A stretch of 64,000 bases of DNA from Erinaceus europaeus. Lineage: Eukaryota > Chordata > Mammalia > Eulipotyphla > Erinaceidae. The first letter of the stretch is position 1, and the number at the start of each line of letters is the position of its first letter. The translations under genes and the position numbers were made by a program. Below the pieces are notes generated by a model. The model saw nothing but the letters and a program-made list of their open reading frames with translations, ran no database searches and was not told the origin of the DNA. The stretch covers positions 92,860,054 to 92,924,053 of the forward strand of contig NC_080170.1 of NCBI RefSeq assembly GCF_950295315.1, read 5' to 3'. Below, in pieces: positions 10,747 to 21,262 of this stretch.

Positions 10747-11062
10747 TATAACTTGGGCCCTGGTAGCCCTGTACCTAGTAGAATGCACATGTTACTATGC
10801 ATGAAGACCTGAGTTCAAATCTCCAGTCTCCACCTGGAGGGTGGAGGGACATCATGAGCAATAGGATAGTGCTGAAGGTGTTCCTCTTTTCTCTCTCCTC
10901 TGTCTCACCTCCCCATTTCTATCTGTCTCTATAGAAGAGGAGGAGAGAGGAAAGGGAGCAGGGAGAGAAGAGGAAAGACAGAAATGGAAACAAATGGTTT
11001 CCAGGAGTAGGAGAATATTCATGCAAGCACCTAGCCCCAGCAATAACCCTGGTGACAAATAA
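10747..11062 (+). mobile_element. SINE-C copy with a purine-rich insert
   Basis: Head GGGCCCTGGTAGCCCTGTACC, B-box region GAGTTCAAATCTCC, body, then an AGAGGAGGAGAG-rich tract (10932-10985) and the SINE-C 3' module AATGGTTTCCAGGAGTAGG ... CCCCAGCAATAACCCTGG. Confidence 0.75.
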
Positions 11063-12780
11063 ACTAACCTTTTGCTAGGTTTGTTTAAATCAATTCTGAT
11101 ATTCAAAATTTACCTAAATTTTAATGAAAAAAAATCAGAAACTGTCCATTTCTCAATTTTAGACGAGAAACTTTTATTTGAACATGTTTTGTAAAGTTTG
11201 TAGAAATAGTTCCAGTGTATGTGTGTGTAACTGTGAGTGACACCAAAAACTAAAGTCATCTGGGAGGGTTCACATGACAGCATCTTCACTATAGTTCTTT
11301 GGTATCCAGGTGTTCCTCAGAAGCCTATCTACCTTATGCTGCAACCTGATTCTGTGTCCCATGACATATTATATTTAGTGTCTACCTTGCAAATGTGTTT
11401 TCTGGGACTAGTTTATAATCCAGATGACTAAACAAATAACTGTGACAACAATTGCATTTTCAAGGTGATGAAAACAAGGGCTAAGGTCAGGTTTTATATT
11501 CATCTACTATCTCCTTTTGACGCCTAATACAATGATTAGAACACAACAGCTGTTTGTTGAAAGGAAATTAAATACTAAACGCAGATTGATACTGTTTAAA
11601 TATGGAGGACTGTGATGGGGGTAATGGATACAAATGAGAAAGGGGCCCAGGAGTTCGACAGGAAAAGCTGCTTTTCTCTTCATTCTACATCTCTTTGTGA
11701 GAATGCAAATTGACTAATAGGTAATTTAGTATCAGAGTCCAACAAAGTCCAACAAAAAGGAGATTTTTTTTCTTGCTTTTACTCCATTAGGAAGAAACTA
11801 AAAACCACTGATATTTCCCTGATCGGAGAGATTCCCAAACAATGTGGGACACAAGGTTTTCCTGTAAATTCCAAATCCCTGGTATTTATCAAAGTAGCAC
11901 CTTTAAAACCCTCTGCATCCCTGCCACCATTACCTCCTTTTTGTGCTAATCACACTATCATCACTGCAAGCAAAAGAAAGAAAAAGAAAATAACAAGAGT
12001 CCAGGGTTACTAATCTATATAAAAGTCCTAGACAAAGAAAATATAGTTAATACCCTGTCTTATTAAAGTCAACCCTTCCTTACTGGAGTGATAAAAGGTG
12101 ATAGGATCTATAAAACTAAATCCATTCTACACACCACTATTCAAACTAATCCTCCCTGTGGTTCAGGGAACAAAGAATTCTGCAGTGGAGAAAACAGGGG
12201 TCCTGTTTTTTATTCCTTAACTTTCCTGTTCTTGCTGGCCAAAGCAAAACCATTAATCTAATGCTTTGCACCACATTCAGAGCCACAGCATCATAAAGCA
12301 ATTGGTGGCCTGGCCAACTAGCTGTTAAAAAACAAATAGCCTTTCTAGCTTTAGAATCTTCTCTCAAAGACAGGGAAAACATTGGCAAAAGGTAATAACT
12401 GGGCAGAGAGAACTTCTATTATGAATTTCTGAATTAGTTCTTGAATGTAACTAAACTGCCATGAGAAATTTTAATAGTTGCATTTAATACAAATATAAAT
12501 GTTCTATCCCTTGGGAGAGATCCCAATTAGTATTTTTGTTTGTTGGACATTCAATCCCTTCCAAAAGATCTGCAATAAATCCATCCATTAAACCACAGTC
12601 AAAACCTCTTCCCTAATATTGAGTACTAATCAATATATACAAAAATGCATAGCTAGAATAATTATAGTTTTTATTCAAAAGCCCAGGATCAGTCTGAACT
12701 GTAAAATTTTTAAGATGTTATTATCTACAGCTTTCCAATTGTTTAGTTAATTTAAAGGTAGTCATTTTATATTAGCCACT
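11063..12780. other. Unassigned stretch, about 1.7 kb
   Basis: The longest SINE-poor part of the left half. I recognise no gene, exon, splice-site series or repeat. At 12150-12400 the base composition is more mixed than its surroundings, but the 80-codon minus-strand frame there has no recognisable domain. Slowly evolving non-coding DNA cannot be excluded by eye. Confidence 0.4.
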
Positions 12781-13356
12781 AAGCTAATGAGGATAATTTC
12801 TGGAACCATCCGTTCCACCCCGGTTCCATGGCTGCCAGTTCTTAGCAACATCGCCCCGCCAGATAGTCGTCGGGATGCGGCATCATCTAAGTTCATTTCC
12901 CACATCTACGCTCGACCGGACCTGCCAATATACGCGGATATCTTCGCCCACCCTGTCCAACGCTTGACGTCTCGTCACCCAATCTGGTCCCCTATGCCTA
13001 CACTGAACTTCTCTGTTCCAGTCTCTTGGAAACAGAGCTGGCAGTCAGCTGAGGTAAAGAACAAACACCTCATCACAGACCCCTGCAAGCGTCAACCCAG
13101 CTTTGACCTAGCACGTTATGATTGGGCCCTCCTCAATCGCTATCGAACAGGCCATGGCCGGTGCGCCGCTATGTTCCATCGCTGGGGAGCCAGAGACGAC
13201 CCGAACTGCCCCTGCGGCTACAGACAGACTATGACCCACATAGTCAACGACTGCCACCTCTCCAGATTCAAAGGAGGTCTCGAAACTTTACATCAGGCTC
13301 AACCTGATGCTGTTGACTGGCTACGGAAGAAGGGCAAATGCTAGAAGAAGAAGAAG
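12781..13356 (+). mobile_element. 5'-truncated non-LTR retrotransposon (RTE/Jockey-like), not L1
   Basis: A GC-rich, CpG-rich block embedded in AT-rich DNA. It begins abruptly near 12781, runs through one open frame and ends a few bases after the stop codon in (GAA)4, without a long 3' UTR or poly(A). A very short 3' UTR ending in a simple repeat is typical of RTE-like non-LTR elements. Hand counting gives about 30 CpG dinucleotides in 560 bp, against almost none in the flanks. This argues for a recent insertion that has not yet decayed by CpG methylation. I did not find a convincing TSD. Clade assignment is by recall and uncertain. Confidence 0.7.
12787..13344 (+). CDS. C-terminal region of a non-LTR retrotransposon reverse transcriptase protein, partial
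   Basis: An uninterrupted 185-codon frame. The true start is missing, since the element is cut 5', and the ATG is merely the first in frame. The protein has the layout of the region downstream of the reverse transcriptase domain in invertebrate-type RTE/Jockey-like elements. It starts with RIISGTIRSTPVPWLPVLSN and APPDSRR (residues 2-29), then has TSRHPIW (61-67), FDLARYDWALLNRYRTGHGR (106-125) and a terminal zinc-knuckle-like Cys-x-Cys-x7-His-x4-Cys (C141, C143, H151, C156), followed by FKGGLETLH. Polymerase and endonuclease domains are absent, so the piece cannot transpose by itself. Mammalian L1 ORF2 and BovB end differently. Product recognition is by family resemblance from memory. Confidence 0.75.
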   Translation: MRIISGTIRSTPVPWLPVLSNIAPPDSRRDAASSKFISHIYARPDLPIYADIFAHPVQRLTSRHPIWSPMPTLNFSVPVSWKQSWQSAEVKNKHLITDPCKRQPSFDLARYDWALLNRYRTGHGRCAAMFHRWGARDDPNCPCGYRQTMTHIVNDCHLSRFKGGLETLHQAQPDAVDWLRKKGKC

Positions 13357-13521
13357 CTACTTTACTTCTTCAATCAAGTAAAGTGAAGTACAAATTAATA
13401 TGCAGAAAAATTATGCTATATTAAAGATATTATGGTAGAAGCAAAAGTAGAAGAACATGTATGAATATGATGTAGGTCAAAAGTCCAAGGGGTACTAACC
13501 CCAAGTAAAAACTAAGAACCT

Positions 13522-13805
13522 AAGGAGTTAGGTGGTAGCGCAGCGGGTTAAGTGCAGGTGGCGCAAAGCACAAGGACTGGCCTAAGGATCCTGGTTTGAG
13601 CCCCTGGCTCTCCACCTGCAGGGGAGTCGCTTCACAGGTAGTGAAGCAGGTCTGCAGGTGTCTATCTTTCTCTCTCCCTCTCTGTCTTCCCCTTCTCTCA
13701 CCATTTCTCTCTGTCCTATCCAACAATGACGACATCAGTAACAACAACAATAATATCTACAACAATAATAAGAAAACAACAAGGGCATCAAAAGGGAATA
13801 AATAA
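13522..13805 (+). mobile_element. SINE-A, full length
   Basis: A 15-bp TSD (AAAAACTAAGAACCT) at 13507-13521 and 13806-13820 is perfect. The head is AAGGAGTTAGGTGGTAGCGC, the B box region is GGTTTGAGCCC, and the tail is AACAACAAGGGCATCAAAAGGG. Confidence 0.94.
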
Positions 13806-13880
13806 AAAAACTAAGAACCTGATACCTTTTCCTCATGAATTTATTAATAATTAATCACCCTCAAATTACTTTTAAAGTTT

Positions 13881-13907
13881 TATATATATATATATATATA
13901 TATATAA
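13881..13907. repeat. (TA)n microsatellite
   Basis: About thirteen uninterrupted TA units. Confidence 0.9.
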
Positions 13908-14682
13908 TTCTATTATGTGTTCTTAACAGATGAATAAAGTAGAAAAAAAGAAAATCTATACAAAGATTGATTTACATAGTACTAATTTCTTGGTGCAACA
14001 CAATATTAGCATGGTAGAGGACCATAAAGAGGAACTAATGTTTTTCAGAAGAAAATACTACAAGAATAAAATATATTAAATTTTGTAACTGACTATATCA
14101 TCAGTTGTATCTGTATTGTCAGTATCTGACAATACTATGGTGAAGTCAGACTAAAGGAAGATCTTGGTGGAGAATGGAGAAGGTATTTTCGGAAAGGTAA
14201 AGTTACAGCATTTTAATGTGTGATGTCAAGTTACCTTAAAAAGATGTTATTTGCTCTAAGATATTGGTAAGAAAGACCTTATAAGTAAAACTAGGAATTA
14301 CTAGCCTAGAGGTGAGATGGCACATTTATTAAGGTGGCACATGTGAAGGGTATCAAGGAGAGTTAAGGGTTTTATCCATATCTGACTAGCTTTGTTTGCT
14401 TCTTTCTTAGCCATTTCTACTTAAATCACTGTTCCAACAGATACGAATAATTTTTTCCAAACACATACTGATCAGTGATTGTTCCAGATTCTGTGGTGAA
14501 CTGACATCCATCAGAACATGATCTGGAAGGAATTTTTGGAAGAAGATAACAAAAAAGAACTCTAAGGAAAGTGAAAGTGTCCTGTGTAAGAGGAATAAGT
14601 TACAAGACTAAGGTAAGGAATGAATGAGGGCAAGAATTCTCAAGAATAGAAAACAATGTATGAGAGTATAAAATGTCAACTT
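13908..14682. other. Unassigned AT-rich stretch
   Basis: No gene or repeat recognised. A TCAGTATCTGACAATAC palindrome-like phrase near 14119 is probably chance. Confidence 0.35.
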
Positions 14683-14683
14683 T

Positions 14684-14815
14684 GGGGGGCTGGGTGGTAC
14701 ACCTGGTTAAATACACATATTAGCATGCTAATGGACCTGGGTTCAAGCCCCCAACCCCCACATGCAAGAAGAAAGCTCCATGAACATGGCATAGCTTAGG
14801 TTATATGTCATGATG
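14684..14815 (+). mobile_element. SINE-B, 3'-truncated
   Basis: GGGGGGCTGGGTGGTACACCTGG, CACATATTAGCATGC, GGGTTCAAGCCC and CCCCACATGCAAG are clear. The polypyrimidine 3' half is missing or unrecognisable. Confidence 0.75.
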
Positions 14816-15489
14816 ATATTTTTCAACATTGTTTTAGCTTGATTATTATAGAGGTGTACCCATTTATGCAAATGTTTCTTGTTTTATTATCCCTTGTATT
14901 CTTGAGCCGGGTAACCTTGGCAAATAATTGTCACAGTATGCTGTAAAACATTTCTCCCTTCCCTTTGCTGCACATGCATTTCTCTGTAATTTTTACTGAT
15001 CTCTAAGGTTCTCCTGACATTTGAAGCTTAACATTTTTCTCAATTTCTCTTCATTGTATTAATTTTCCATTTCCCAAACTGAATCACACTTTAGAGTGCT
15101 CTTTAGATTTTCTCTTAGAGCCTTCCTGTCTTTTGCAATTTGGTCTCATTTTTCTATTTTGAATTGTTTCAAAGCTCATTTCATTACATTTATTTAAGAA
15201 CTGATGTAAAGAGAATTATTTTTTTTCTGGAGTCAGTGCCATTCCAATTCCCACATACATAAGGATAATCTGTCAAGGTCAACTTTTGAGAGCTATTAAC
15301 TGGGTTGTGGAGGTAATGGCAAGTGAGAAGCAGGAGGAAAGCAGCATATATCTTATGTATCCCCATATGTCTCTTCTCCACTCTTATCAAACCTAGGTCT
15401 TAGCAGTCATGAATGAAAAGAGGTGTCTTCTTTTGAGACAGCTATAGATCATGTCTATATTTCTAAAAATGCCTTTATTGAACCACTGC
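14816..15489. other. Unassigned stretch
   Basis: AT-rich, with pyrimidine-rich stretches on the + strand at 14960-15180. I could not tie it to a repeat family. The 66-codon minus-strand frame at 15190-15390 has no recognisable domain. Confidence 0.35.
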
Positions 15490-16680
15490 CAGAGATGTGG
15501 CCATGGAGTAGCAGCCTTTGAAGTATTATTCCTGTGGTCAACTAGACAGAGAAGAATGAAGAGTCACCTGGAGCCTCAAACTTACAACTGAGAATTCTGA
15601 GGAAATTCAGCCATTGCTGTGCACAGGCATGCATGGAAAGCATTGAGGAGAAACTCACAAGACAAAAGGAACAACATGCCCCTGTAGTAAGTGCCATCTT
15701 GGTAGCTACCCAGCAGAGCACAGAGTTGGTCCCATGAAGTCAGAGTATTTATCAGGAGAAAACCTGATTGAAAATCAGTATCATGTGAATTGTCCAGGTG
15801 GCAGCAGCAAGATTCCAGAGGCCAGAATGCAGACTAAAACAAGGTAGCATGACTGTATTTTGGTATCAGAAACACTAAATTTGCCATGACATGAACCTCT
15901 CTTATTCCTAACATGGCAAATAAACAACATCACCTACTGGCTGAACAACAAGAAAACATATTTAATCCTCAAGTTCAAAAGTTGCTGAACCATGGGAAAA
16001 ATTAAAATAATCAGAAACACAAGATCTTGAAAAAATGTCAGAGAATTCAGAAAACTCATAATGAAGATTCTAAAATAAACATACAGACACAGATTCAAGA
16101 ACTCAGAGATCATTTTACCAAGAGTTACAACATGTACAAAGAAAACTCTGAGCAGAGCTATAGGATGTGGAAGACACTTTGAATACAGTTATGGCTTACA
16201 TAATAGGCCTAGAAATGTTAAACTAAATTAGACTAAGTAGAGAATATCAGGGCAGAAGATACAACCATCATACCCTATGAGTTCAGTACTGTTGGAGAGT
16301 AGAGGAAATGTTTAGAAAAATGAAGCAATTCTCTGTGAAATCACATGCTCTATAAGAAAAGCAAACATGATACTTATTGGAATACTTCAAGGCAAAGAGA
16401 GGGAGAAGCAGAGGACATATTCAAAGAAGTCATAGCAGAAAAGTTCCACATCTGTGCAATGTTCAAAACTTAAGATATACAGGAAGCTTGATAAACACCA
16501 AAGTACCTGAAATCAAAATGGTCACACCAAGACATGTCATAGTAAAACTATACAAAAGAAAGGACAAGAAAAAAATTTTTCTGGCTGCTGAGGAAAGGAA
16601 GAACACCCATGAAGCTTCCTTCAGTGTGATGGGGCATTTAAAGGCTGGCATACGATCCAAGTGAACTATTCTCCAGCTGT
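15490..16680 (+). mobile_element. LINE-1/HAL1 ORF1-region relic
   Basis: Decayed + strand element. The 16377-16664 frame carries the ORF1 C-terminal signature MVTPRHVIVKLYKRKDKKK followed by IFLAAEERK, corresponding to the L1 ORF1p TPRHIIV...MLRAAREK region. A nucleic-acid-binding coiled-coil protein is the known role of ORF1p. Upstream, 15960-16200 reads like the coiled-coil coding part with stops. No endonuclease or reverse transcriptase sequence follows, which fits half-LINE (HAL1) structure, but truncation of a full L1 would look the same. Confidence 0.65.
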
Positions 16681-16690
16681 TTACTATTTT

Positions 16691-16953
16691 TTTATATTTA
16701 TTTATGTTCCCTTTTGTTGCCCTTGTTGTTTGTTATTATTGTTGTTGTTATCATTCAATGTTAGATAGGACAGAGAAATGGAGAGAGGAGGGGAAGACAG
16801 AGAGGAGGAAAGACAGACACCTGCAGACCTGCTTCTTCGCTTGTGAAGTGACTCCCCTGCAGGTGGGGAGCCAGGGGTTTGAACTGGGATCTTTGCCAGT
16901 CCTCACGCTTTGCACTACATGCACTTTAACCTGTTGTGCTACTGCCCGACTCC
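16691..16953 (-). mobile_element. SINE-A, inverted
   Basis: Inverted tail (TATATTTATTTATG), GTTCCCTTTTGTTGCCCTTG, then body and head ending GCTACTGCCCGACTCCCC. The surrounding CTGTTTACTATTTTT and CTACCCACTATTTTT look like a partly decayed TSD. Confidence 0.9.
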
Positions 16954-17094
16954 CCAACTACCCACTATTTTTAAATAAAGATTTCCAAAATGTTTTCATT
17001 TTGGAAACTTTCTGATATGTACAACTACCATGTTGTGTAAAAGTGTTGAAAAACAAGAGCCAAGGGAAGCATTTTTCTGTTGAATTTTTTTTCA

Positions 17095-17205
17095 GGTGTA
17101 TATTTATTACTTTATTGGGGGATTGGTGTTTTAAAGTTGACAGTAAATACAATTGTTTGTACATGCATAACATTTCTCATTTTTCCACAATGACAAGACA
17201 GAATA
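17095..17205 (-). mobile_element. LINE-1 3' end fragment, inverted
   Basis: TTTATTGGGGGATTGGTGTTTT, then GACAGTAAATACAATTGTTTG and TACATGCATAACATT. The same order opens the young inverted L1 at 51583 (TTTATTGGGGAATTAATG). Confidence 0.8.
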
Positions 17206-17765
17206 TTTATAGCAGCAAGTTTGGTCATTTACCAGTGTAGTAAATTAGGTGTATTTCAAAAGGTTTTGTCACAATTTCTCTTCAGGATTTTTTTTTTTTG
17301 TAAAAGTTAAATATGTCTTTGTCTCATTTATTTGTATAGTATGCATTCATTACAAAAGATCTAGAAAGAAGAGTGTTGAAGGCTATTAGGTATGTGTTTC
17401 CATTTGGCATTAAGAACTTTTCTCAGTCTACCCATCCAGGAAGTATTACACTGTCTCATTTATATTTCATGGGTGACTTAACTTTCTTTAGTTTGATCAA
17501 ATGTTTCTAATAGACAGAGACATTTCTTTGTGAGATGGTATTAATCTTCCTTCCCTGGGAATATATCACTTCTTTAACTTTTTTTTTTTTCTTGGTTCTT
17601 CTTGTGTCAAATGATAGAGATATGAGACACCAAAAATAACTTCATGTTGTACACAAAATTATATTTCTATTAACAACAGAATGTTTCTCAAAGAAGCAGG
17701 AAGGAGAACAGTCTCCTTGAGAGGTTGATTATTAGCATTTCATTAAAAATTTATATGGAAAAAAG
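17206..17765. other. Unassigned AT-rich stretch
   Basis: Two T-runs (17287-17298 and 17579-17591) suggest inverted retroposon tails, but the adjoining sequence is too diverged to name. Confidence 0.35.
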
Positions 17766-17769
17766 TTCA

Positions 17770-18165
17770 GAGACAAAACACAAGGACTTAAGAATTTAAC
17801 AACAGTTACAAGAAAATTATTCTGGTGGATACTACTCTGCAATCATAAAAGACAATATTGTGTCCTTTTGGGGGGAAAAATGGATGGAACTGGAGGTAAT
17901 TATGCTTAGCAAAATAGAGATGAAAAACAACTGCTGGCTGGTTTCACCCAAATGTAGACTCTAGAGAACTAGTACAAATGAATGGGGGTGGGAGGGTGCA
18001 CAGAACCAAGTAAACTATGCTGTTTCTAAGACTTTTGAAAACTGTGGTGGTTATCTTTGGGAGGTAGAAGTTGAAAACACAGAATTTGGTGGTGGGTGTG
18101 ATGAGGAACTATGCCCTGTAATCCTACAATCTAGTAATTCACTATAATCAAAAATTTAAAAGAGA
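17770..18165 (+). mobile_element. Old LINE-1 3' end
   Basis: GTGGATACTACTCTGCAATCATAAAAG, then TGGAACTGGAGGTAATTATGCTTAG, TTTCACCCAAATGTAGA and the 3' UTR with GGTGGTGGGTGTGATGAGGAAC. Its 3' phrase is close to the tail of family R. Confidence 0.75.
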
Positions 18166-18189
18166 AAATGATTCTGCTGGAAAACAAGT

Positions 18190-18418
18190 TTAAGGGGCTG
18201 GGCAGTGGTACCCCCAGTTAAGTGCAATGGTACTAAGAACAAGGAAAAACAATGAAGCAGGTCCATAGGTGTCTATCTTTTACTCCCCCACTCCTCTTCC
18301 CTTCTCAATTTATCTCTGTTCTGTCCAATAAAATGGAGCAAAAATGGTCACCAGGAACAGTGAACTTAGTGCTAGTGCTAGCACCAAGTACCAGAGATTA
18401 CAAAATAAATAAATAAGG
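18190..18418 (+). mobile_element. SINE-C copy with internal deletion
   Basis: GGGGCTGGGCAGTGGTACCCCC head, shortened middle, CAGGTCCATAGGTGTCTATC, then the 3' module AAAATGGTCACCAGGAACAG ... GCACCAAGTACCAGAGATTAC and AAATAAATAAATAAGG. A short GTGCTAGTGCTAGC duplication lies within the module. Confidence 0.75.
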
Positions 18419-18984
18419 AAAGAGAAAAAAGAAAAAAAGAGAAAACAAGGTTAAGCCATATTTCACTACAGCATGAAATATCAACTTTTGATAATTACTT
18501 TAGATTATTTTTCATTTATATTACAGTGATCTGTAATGTAATCAGATGAACTTCTTTCTCATATCCAACAAAGAAGCTAGTTGCCTTCATGTGCTCTGAT
18601 CCTATTATAAGATAAATATTTGTTGAAAAGAATATAAATCAGAAAAAAATCCATACTTATTCTAATCATTATAGTTTTTCAATTATAAACATATGAAAAT
18701 ACAAATACAAGCAAGTCATACTATTTTTAAAGTGTAAACAATATTTTTAAAGTGCAAACAACACCAAAGTAGTAGATCCTGTAGAAAACCTTAAGCACTT
18801 TAATAATTTCTTAAATTATTATCAAAGGTTACAGGAACGAAATAACAATCAGAAACAGGGCGATTAGTGTTCATTTCTACAGAGATAGTAAAAGACAGAA
18901 CAAAGGAATATGACTGAAAAGTCCAATTTTAAAGCCCATTGCAAAGTGATAGAAATTGAGAAAAATGAAGGACCTAGAATTTCA
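18419..18984. other. Unassigned AT-rich stretch
   Basis: No gene or repeat recognised. TATTTTTAAAGTG(T/C)AAACAA is repeated in tandem at 18722-18766. Confidence 0.35.
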
Positions 18985-18998
18985 CTGAAAATACTTTC

Positions 18999-19295
18999 TT
19001 TTTTAACTTAAAAAAATTTTTTTAATTATATTTATTTATTTTCCCTGTTGTTGCCCTTGTTCTTATTTATTGCTATTGTTATTGATCTCATCGTTTTTGG
19101 ATAGGACAAAGAGACATGGAGAGAGGAGGGGAAGACAGAGAGGGGGAGAGAAAGACAGACAACTGCAGACCTGCTTCACCACCTGTGAAGTGACTCCCCT
19201 GCAGGTGGGGAGCCAGGGGCTCAAACCGGGATCCTTACACCAGTCCTTGTGCTTTGTGCCATGTGCGCTTAACCACTGTGCTACCACCTGACTCC
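18999..19295 (-). mobile_element. SINE-A, full length, inverted
   Basis: Perfect 14-bp TSD (CTGAAAATACTTTC) at 18985-18998 and 19296-19309. Tail, body and head are complete. The head CpGs are partly TG/CA, suggesting some age. Confidence 0.94.
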
Positions 19296-19309
19296 CTGAA
19301 AATACTTTC

Positions 19310-20094
19310 AAAGGAAAATACAATGAAGAGAGGAGCCAGTAAGAACACAATAAGATATTCCCTTAATCTGAAGAAGTTTCAGACTGAAAATATGTTCAGA
19401 ATTTGTGAAATAGAAGATAAACATCTAGATAAAATTTGTTAATTCTGGGACAGTGAACAACTCTGAAAACTTCTCTACAGAAATAGAAGTGACCTACATA
19501 GCAGTAAGTTTACCAAACATTTCTGGATCACTTGGGTAAATCATATATTAAGAAGTATTTTCTTATGAGAAAATAAAAGAGGTGAGTACATTCAAATTTT
19601 TGGTGAAACATATAATGAATATTGTTTTCTACCCTACCAACCACCAAGAAAATCTGAGAACACAAAGTCAGCGCTGTATTCTAGTTATAATACCAGAGTT
19701 GTCAAAGTGCATCACCCATGAACCATAAACAAGATGGAAGGTTTACTGGAAGCTCGGTGTAAACTAAAATAAAGTCCATGAGCATTTAGGAATGTTTTCC
19801 TGAAATGCGATTTTTCTTTATTTTTTCAGATCATTTTATTATTTCCTGAGCATACTTATACTCTTTGATGTCTAACACAAAACATTTAGAGAAATATTGC
19901 AAATGCTACCTCTTACCATGTCATACTTTTAAATCACTCTAGATATATCATGAAGACTTGTGTTTAACATAATGAAAATAGCAAACAAATTTGGTGATAT
20001 AGCATGGTAATATACATGGTAAGAATTGAGAGGTAGAACGGAAAAGTGAAAAGCTGAGTGTGCACAGTTAATTTTTTTATGGTGGAGAATTCAT
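19310..20094. other. Unassigned AT-rich stretch
   Basis: No gene or known repeat recognised. Short minus-strand frames here have no recognisable product. Confidence 0.35.
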
Positions 20095-20097
20095 TAG

Positions 20098-20255
20098 GTG
20101 CTGGCTGGTGAGATAGCTCAATTGAGAGCATGCCTGCTTTGCCATGCCTGCAGCCCAGGTTCAGGCCCAGCCTCCATGACACTAGAGGAAGTGTCAGTGC
20201 TGTGGCATATGGTGTCTCTTCCTCGCTGTCTATCTCTTTCTAACTTAAAAAGGTA
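20098..20255 (+). mobile_element. SINE-E copy
   Basis: GTGCTGGCTGGTGAGATAGCTCAATTG (A-box region), CCCAGGTTCAGGCCCAGCC (B-box region), CACTAGAGGAAGTGTCAGTGC, then a pyrimidine-rich end. A tRNA-derived SINE distinct from A-D. Confidence 0.7.
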
Positions 20256-20263
20256 TCTCAGAG

Positions 20264-20445
20264 AAGGACCTATGGTGGTACACCTAGCTAAGCACTACGT
20301 ACGTAGGTCCAATGCCATATTCCCTACATGCAGAAGGGAAGCTTCACAATGAGGCAGTACTTCAGGTGTCTCTCTGTCTCTCTCCCTCTCTGTTTCCCTC
20401 TTCCTTCTCAACTTCTGTCTCTGTCAAGTAAATAATATCTTTTTA
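20264..20445 (+). mobile_element. SINE-B copy
   Basis: AAGGACCTATGGTGGTACACC, CCCTACATGCAGAAGGGAAGC, TTCAGGTGTCTCTC, CTGTCTCTGTCAAGTAAATAATATC. Directly follows SINE-E and precedes SINE-D, forming a tight three-SINE cluster in the same orientation. Confidence 0.8.
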
Positions 20446-20459
20446 GAAAGTCATCTCAG

Positions 20460-20634
20460 AGAGGCATAGGAGATAAGGCATAATGCAAAAAACTTTCATG
20501 CCTGAGCCTCTAAGGTCCCAGGTTTAACCCCTAGCACCACCAGATAGACCAAAGCTAAGTAGTGTTCTGGTCTCTCTGTATCTTTCTCTCTGCGTTTTTC
20601 ACTCAATAAAAAAAAAAAAAAAAAAAAAAAAAAC
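20460..20634 (+). mobile_element. SINE-D copy with a long A tail
   Basis: AGGAGATAAGGCATAATGC, CATGCCTGAGCCTCTAAGGTCCC, CAGGTTTAACCCC, GTAGTGTTCTGGTC, then CAATA and an A-run of about 27 nt. A long pure A tail usually means a recent insertion, yet the body is diverged, so slippage may have lengthened it. Confidence 0.8.
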
Positions 20635-20769
20635 ACTAAAACTCATCTACATTAGTGACATTCCAATAATGATTTAAAAAAGACAGTAAATATCATCTAT
20701 CACATGAATTTTATTTTAAATCTGGAAATTTTTTAAGGAAAAAATTGACATTGTTTCCTATGGATAATG

Positions 20770-21246
20770 TTTTTTAAGAAAGGATTAATTAACAAAACCA
20801 TAGGGTAGGAGGGGTACAACTCCACCACCCATTCTCCATATCCCACCCTCTCCCCTTATAGTTTTCCCATTCTCTATCCCTCTGGGAGCATGGACCCAGG
20901 GTCATTGTGGGTTGCAGAAGGTAGAAGGTCTGGCTTCTGTAATTGCTTCCCCGCTGAACATGGGCGTTGACTGGTCGGTCCATACTCCCAGTCTGCCTCT
21001 CTCTTTCCCTAGTAGGGTGTGTCTCTGGGGAAGCGGAGCTCCAGGACACATTGGTGGGGTCTTCAATCCAGGGAAGCCTGGCTGGCATCCTGATGACATC
21101 TGGAACCTGGTGACTGAAAAGAGAGTTAACATACGAAGCCAAACAAATTGTTGAGCAATCATGGACCCAAAGCTTGGAATAGTGGAGAGGAAGTGTTAGG
21201 GAGGTACTCACTGCAAACTCTAGTGTACTTCTGCTTTCAGGTATAT
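20770..21246 (-). mobile_element. Family R 3' fragment, inverted
   Basis: Starts with the inverted tail TTTTTTAAGAAAGGATTAATTAAC, then CCATAGGGTAGGAGGGG, GGACCCAGGGTCATTGTGGG, CACATTGGTGGGG and GTGTACTTCTGCTTTCAGG. The same block order appears at 48238-48740 (inverted) and 27740-28250 (direct). ORFs in it (up to 140 codons) occur at matching places in those copies but have no start, signature or consistent length that would suggest a protein. Confidence 0.85.
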
Positions 21247-21262
21247 ATAATTTACTGTGGCT

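Noticed and set aside
12146..12388. 80-codon minus-strand frame as a possible exon
   Set aside because: No recognisable domain, and the frame shows no codon bias that I can judge by eye.
12781..13356. Bacterial or vector contamination in the assembly
   Set aside because: The block is joined to mammalian AT-rich DNA on both sides and encodes a eukaryotic non-LTR element C-terminus. It has no prokaryotic signals.
15490..16680. Host gene or processed pseudogene
   Set aside because: The TPRHVIVKLYK...FLAAEERK region fits LINE-1/HAL1 ORF1, which explains the coding-like look.
20789..21211. 140-codon minus-strand frame, similar frames at 27844-28096 and 48245-48628
   Set aside because: All lie in the same part of family R. 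Recurrence reflects shared repeat sequence; lengths and ends differ and no protein signature is visible.
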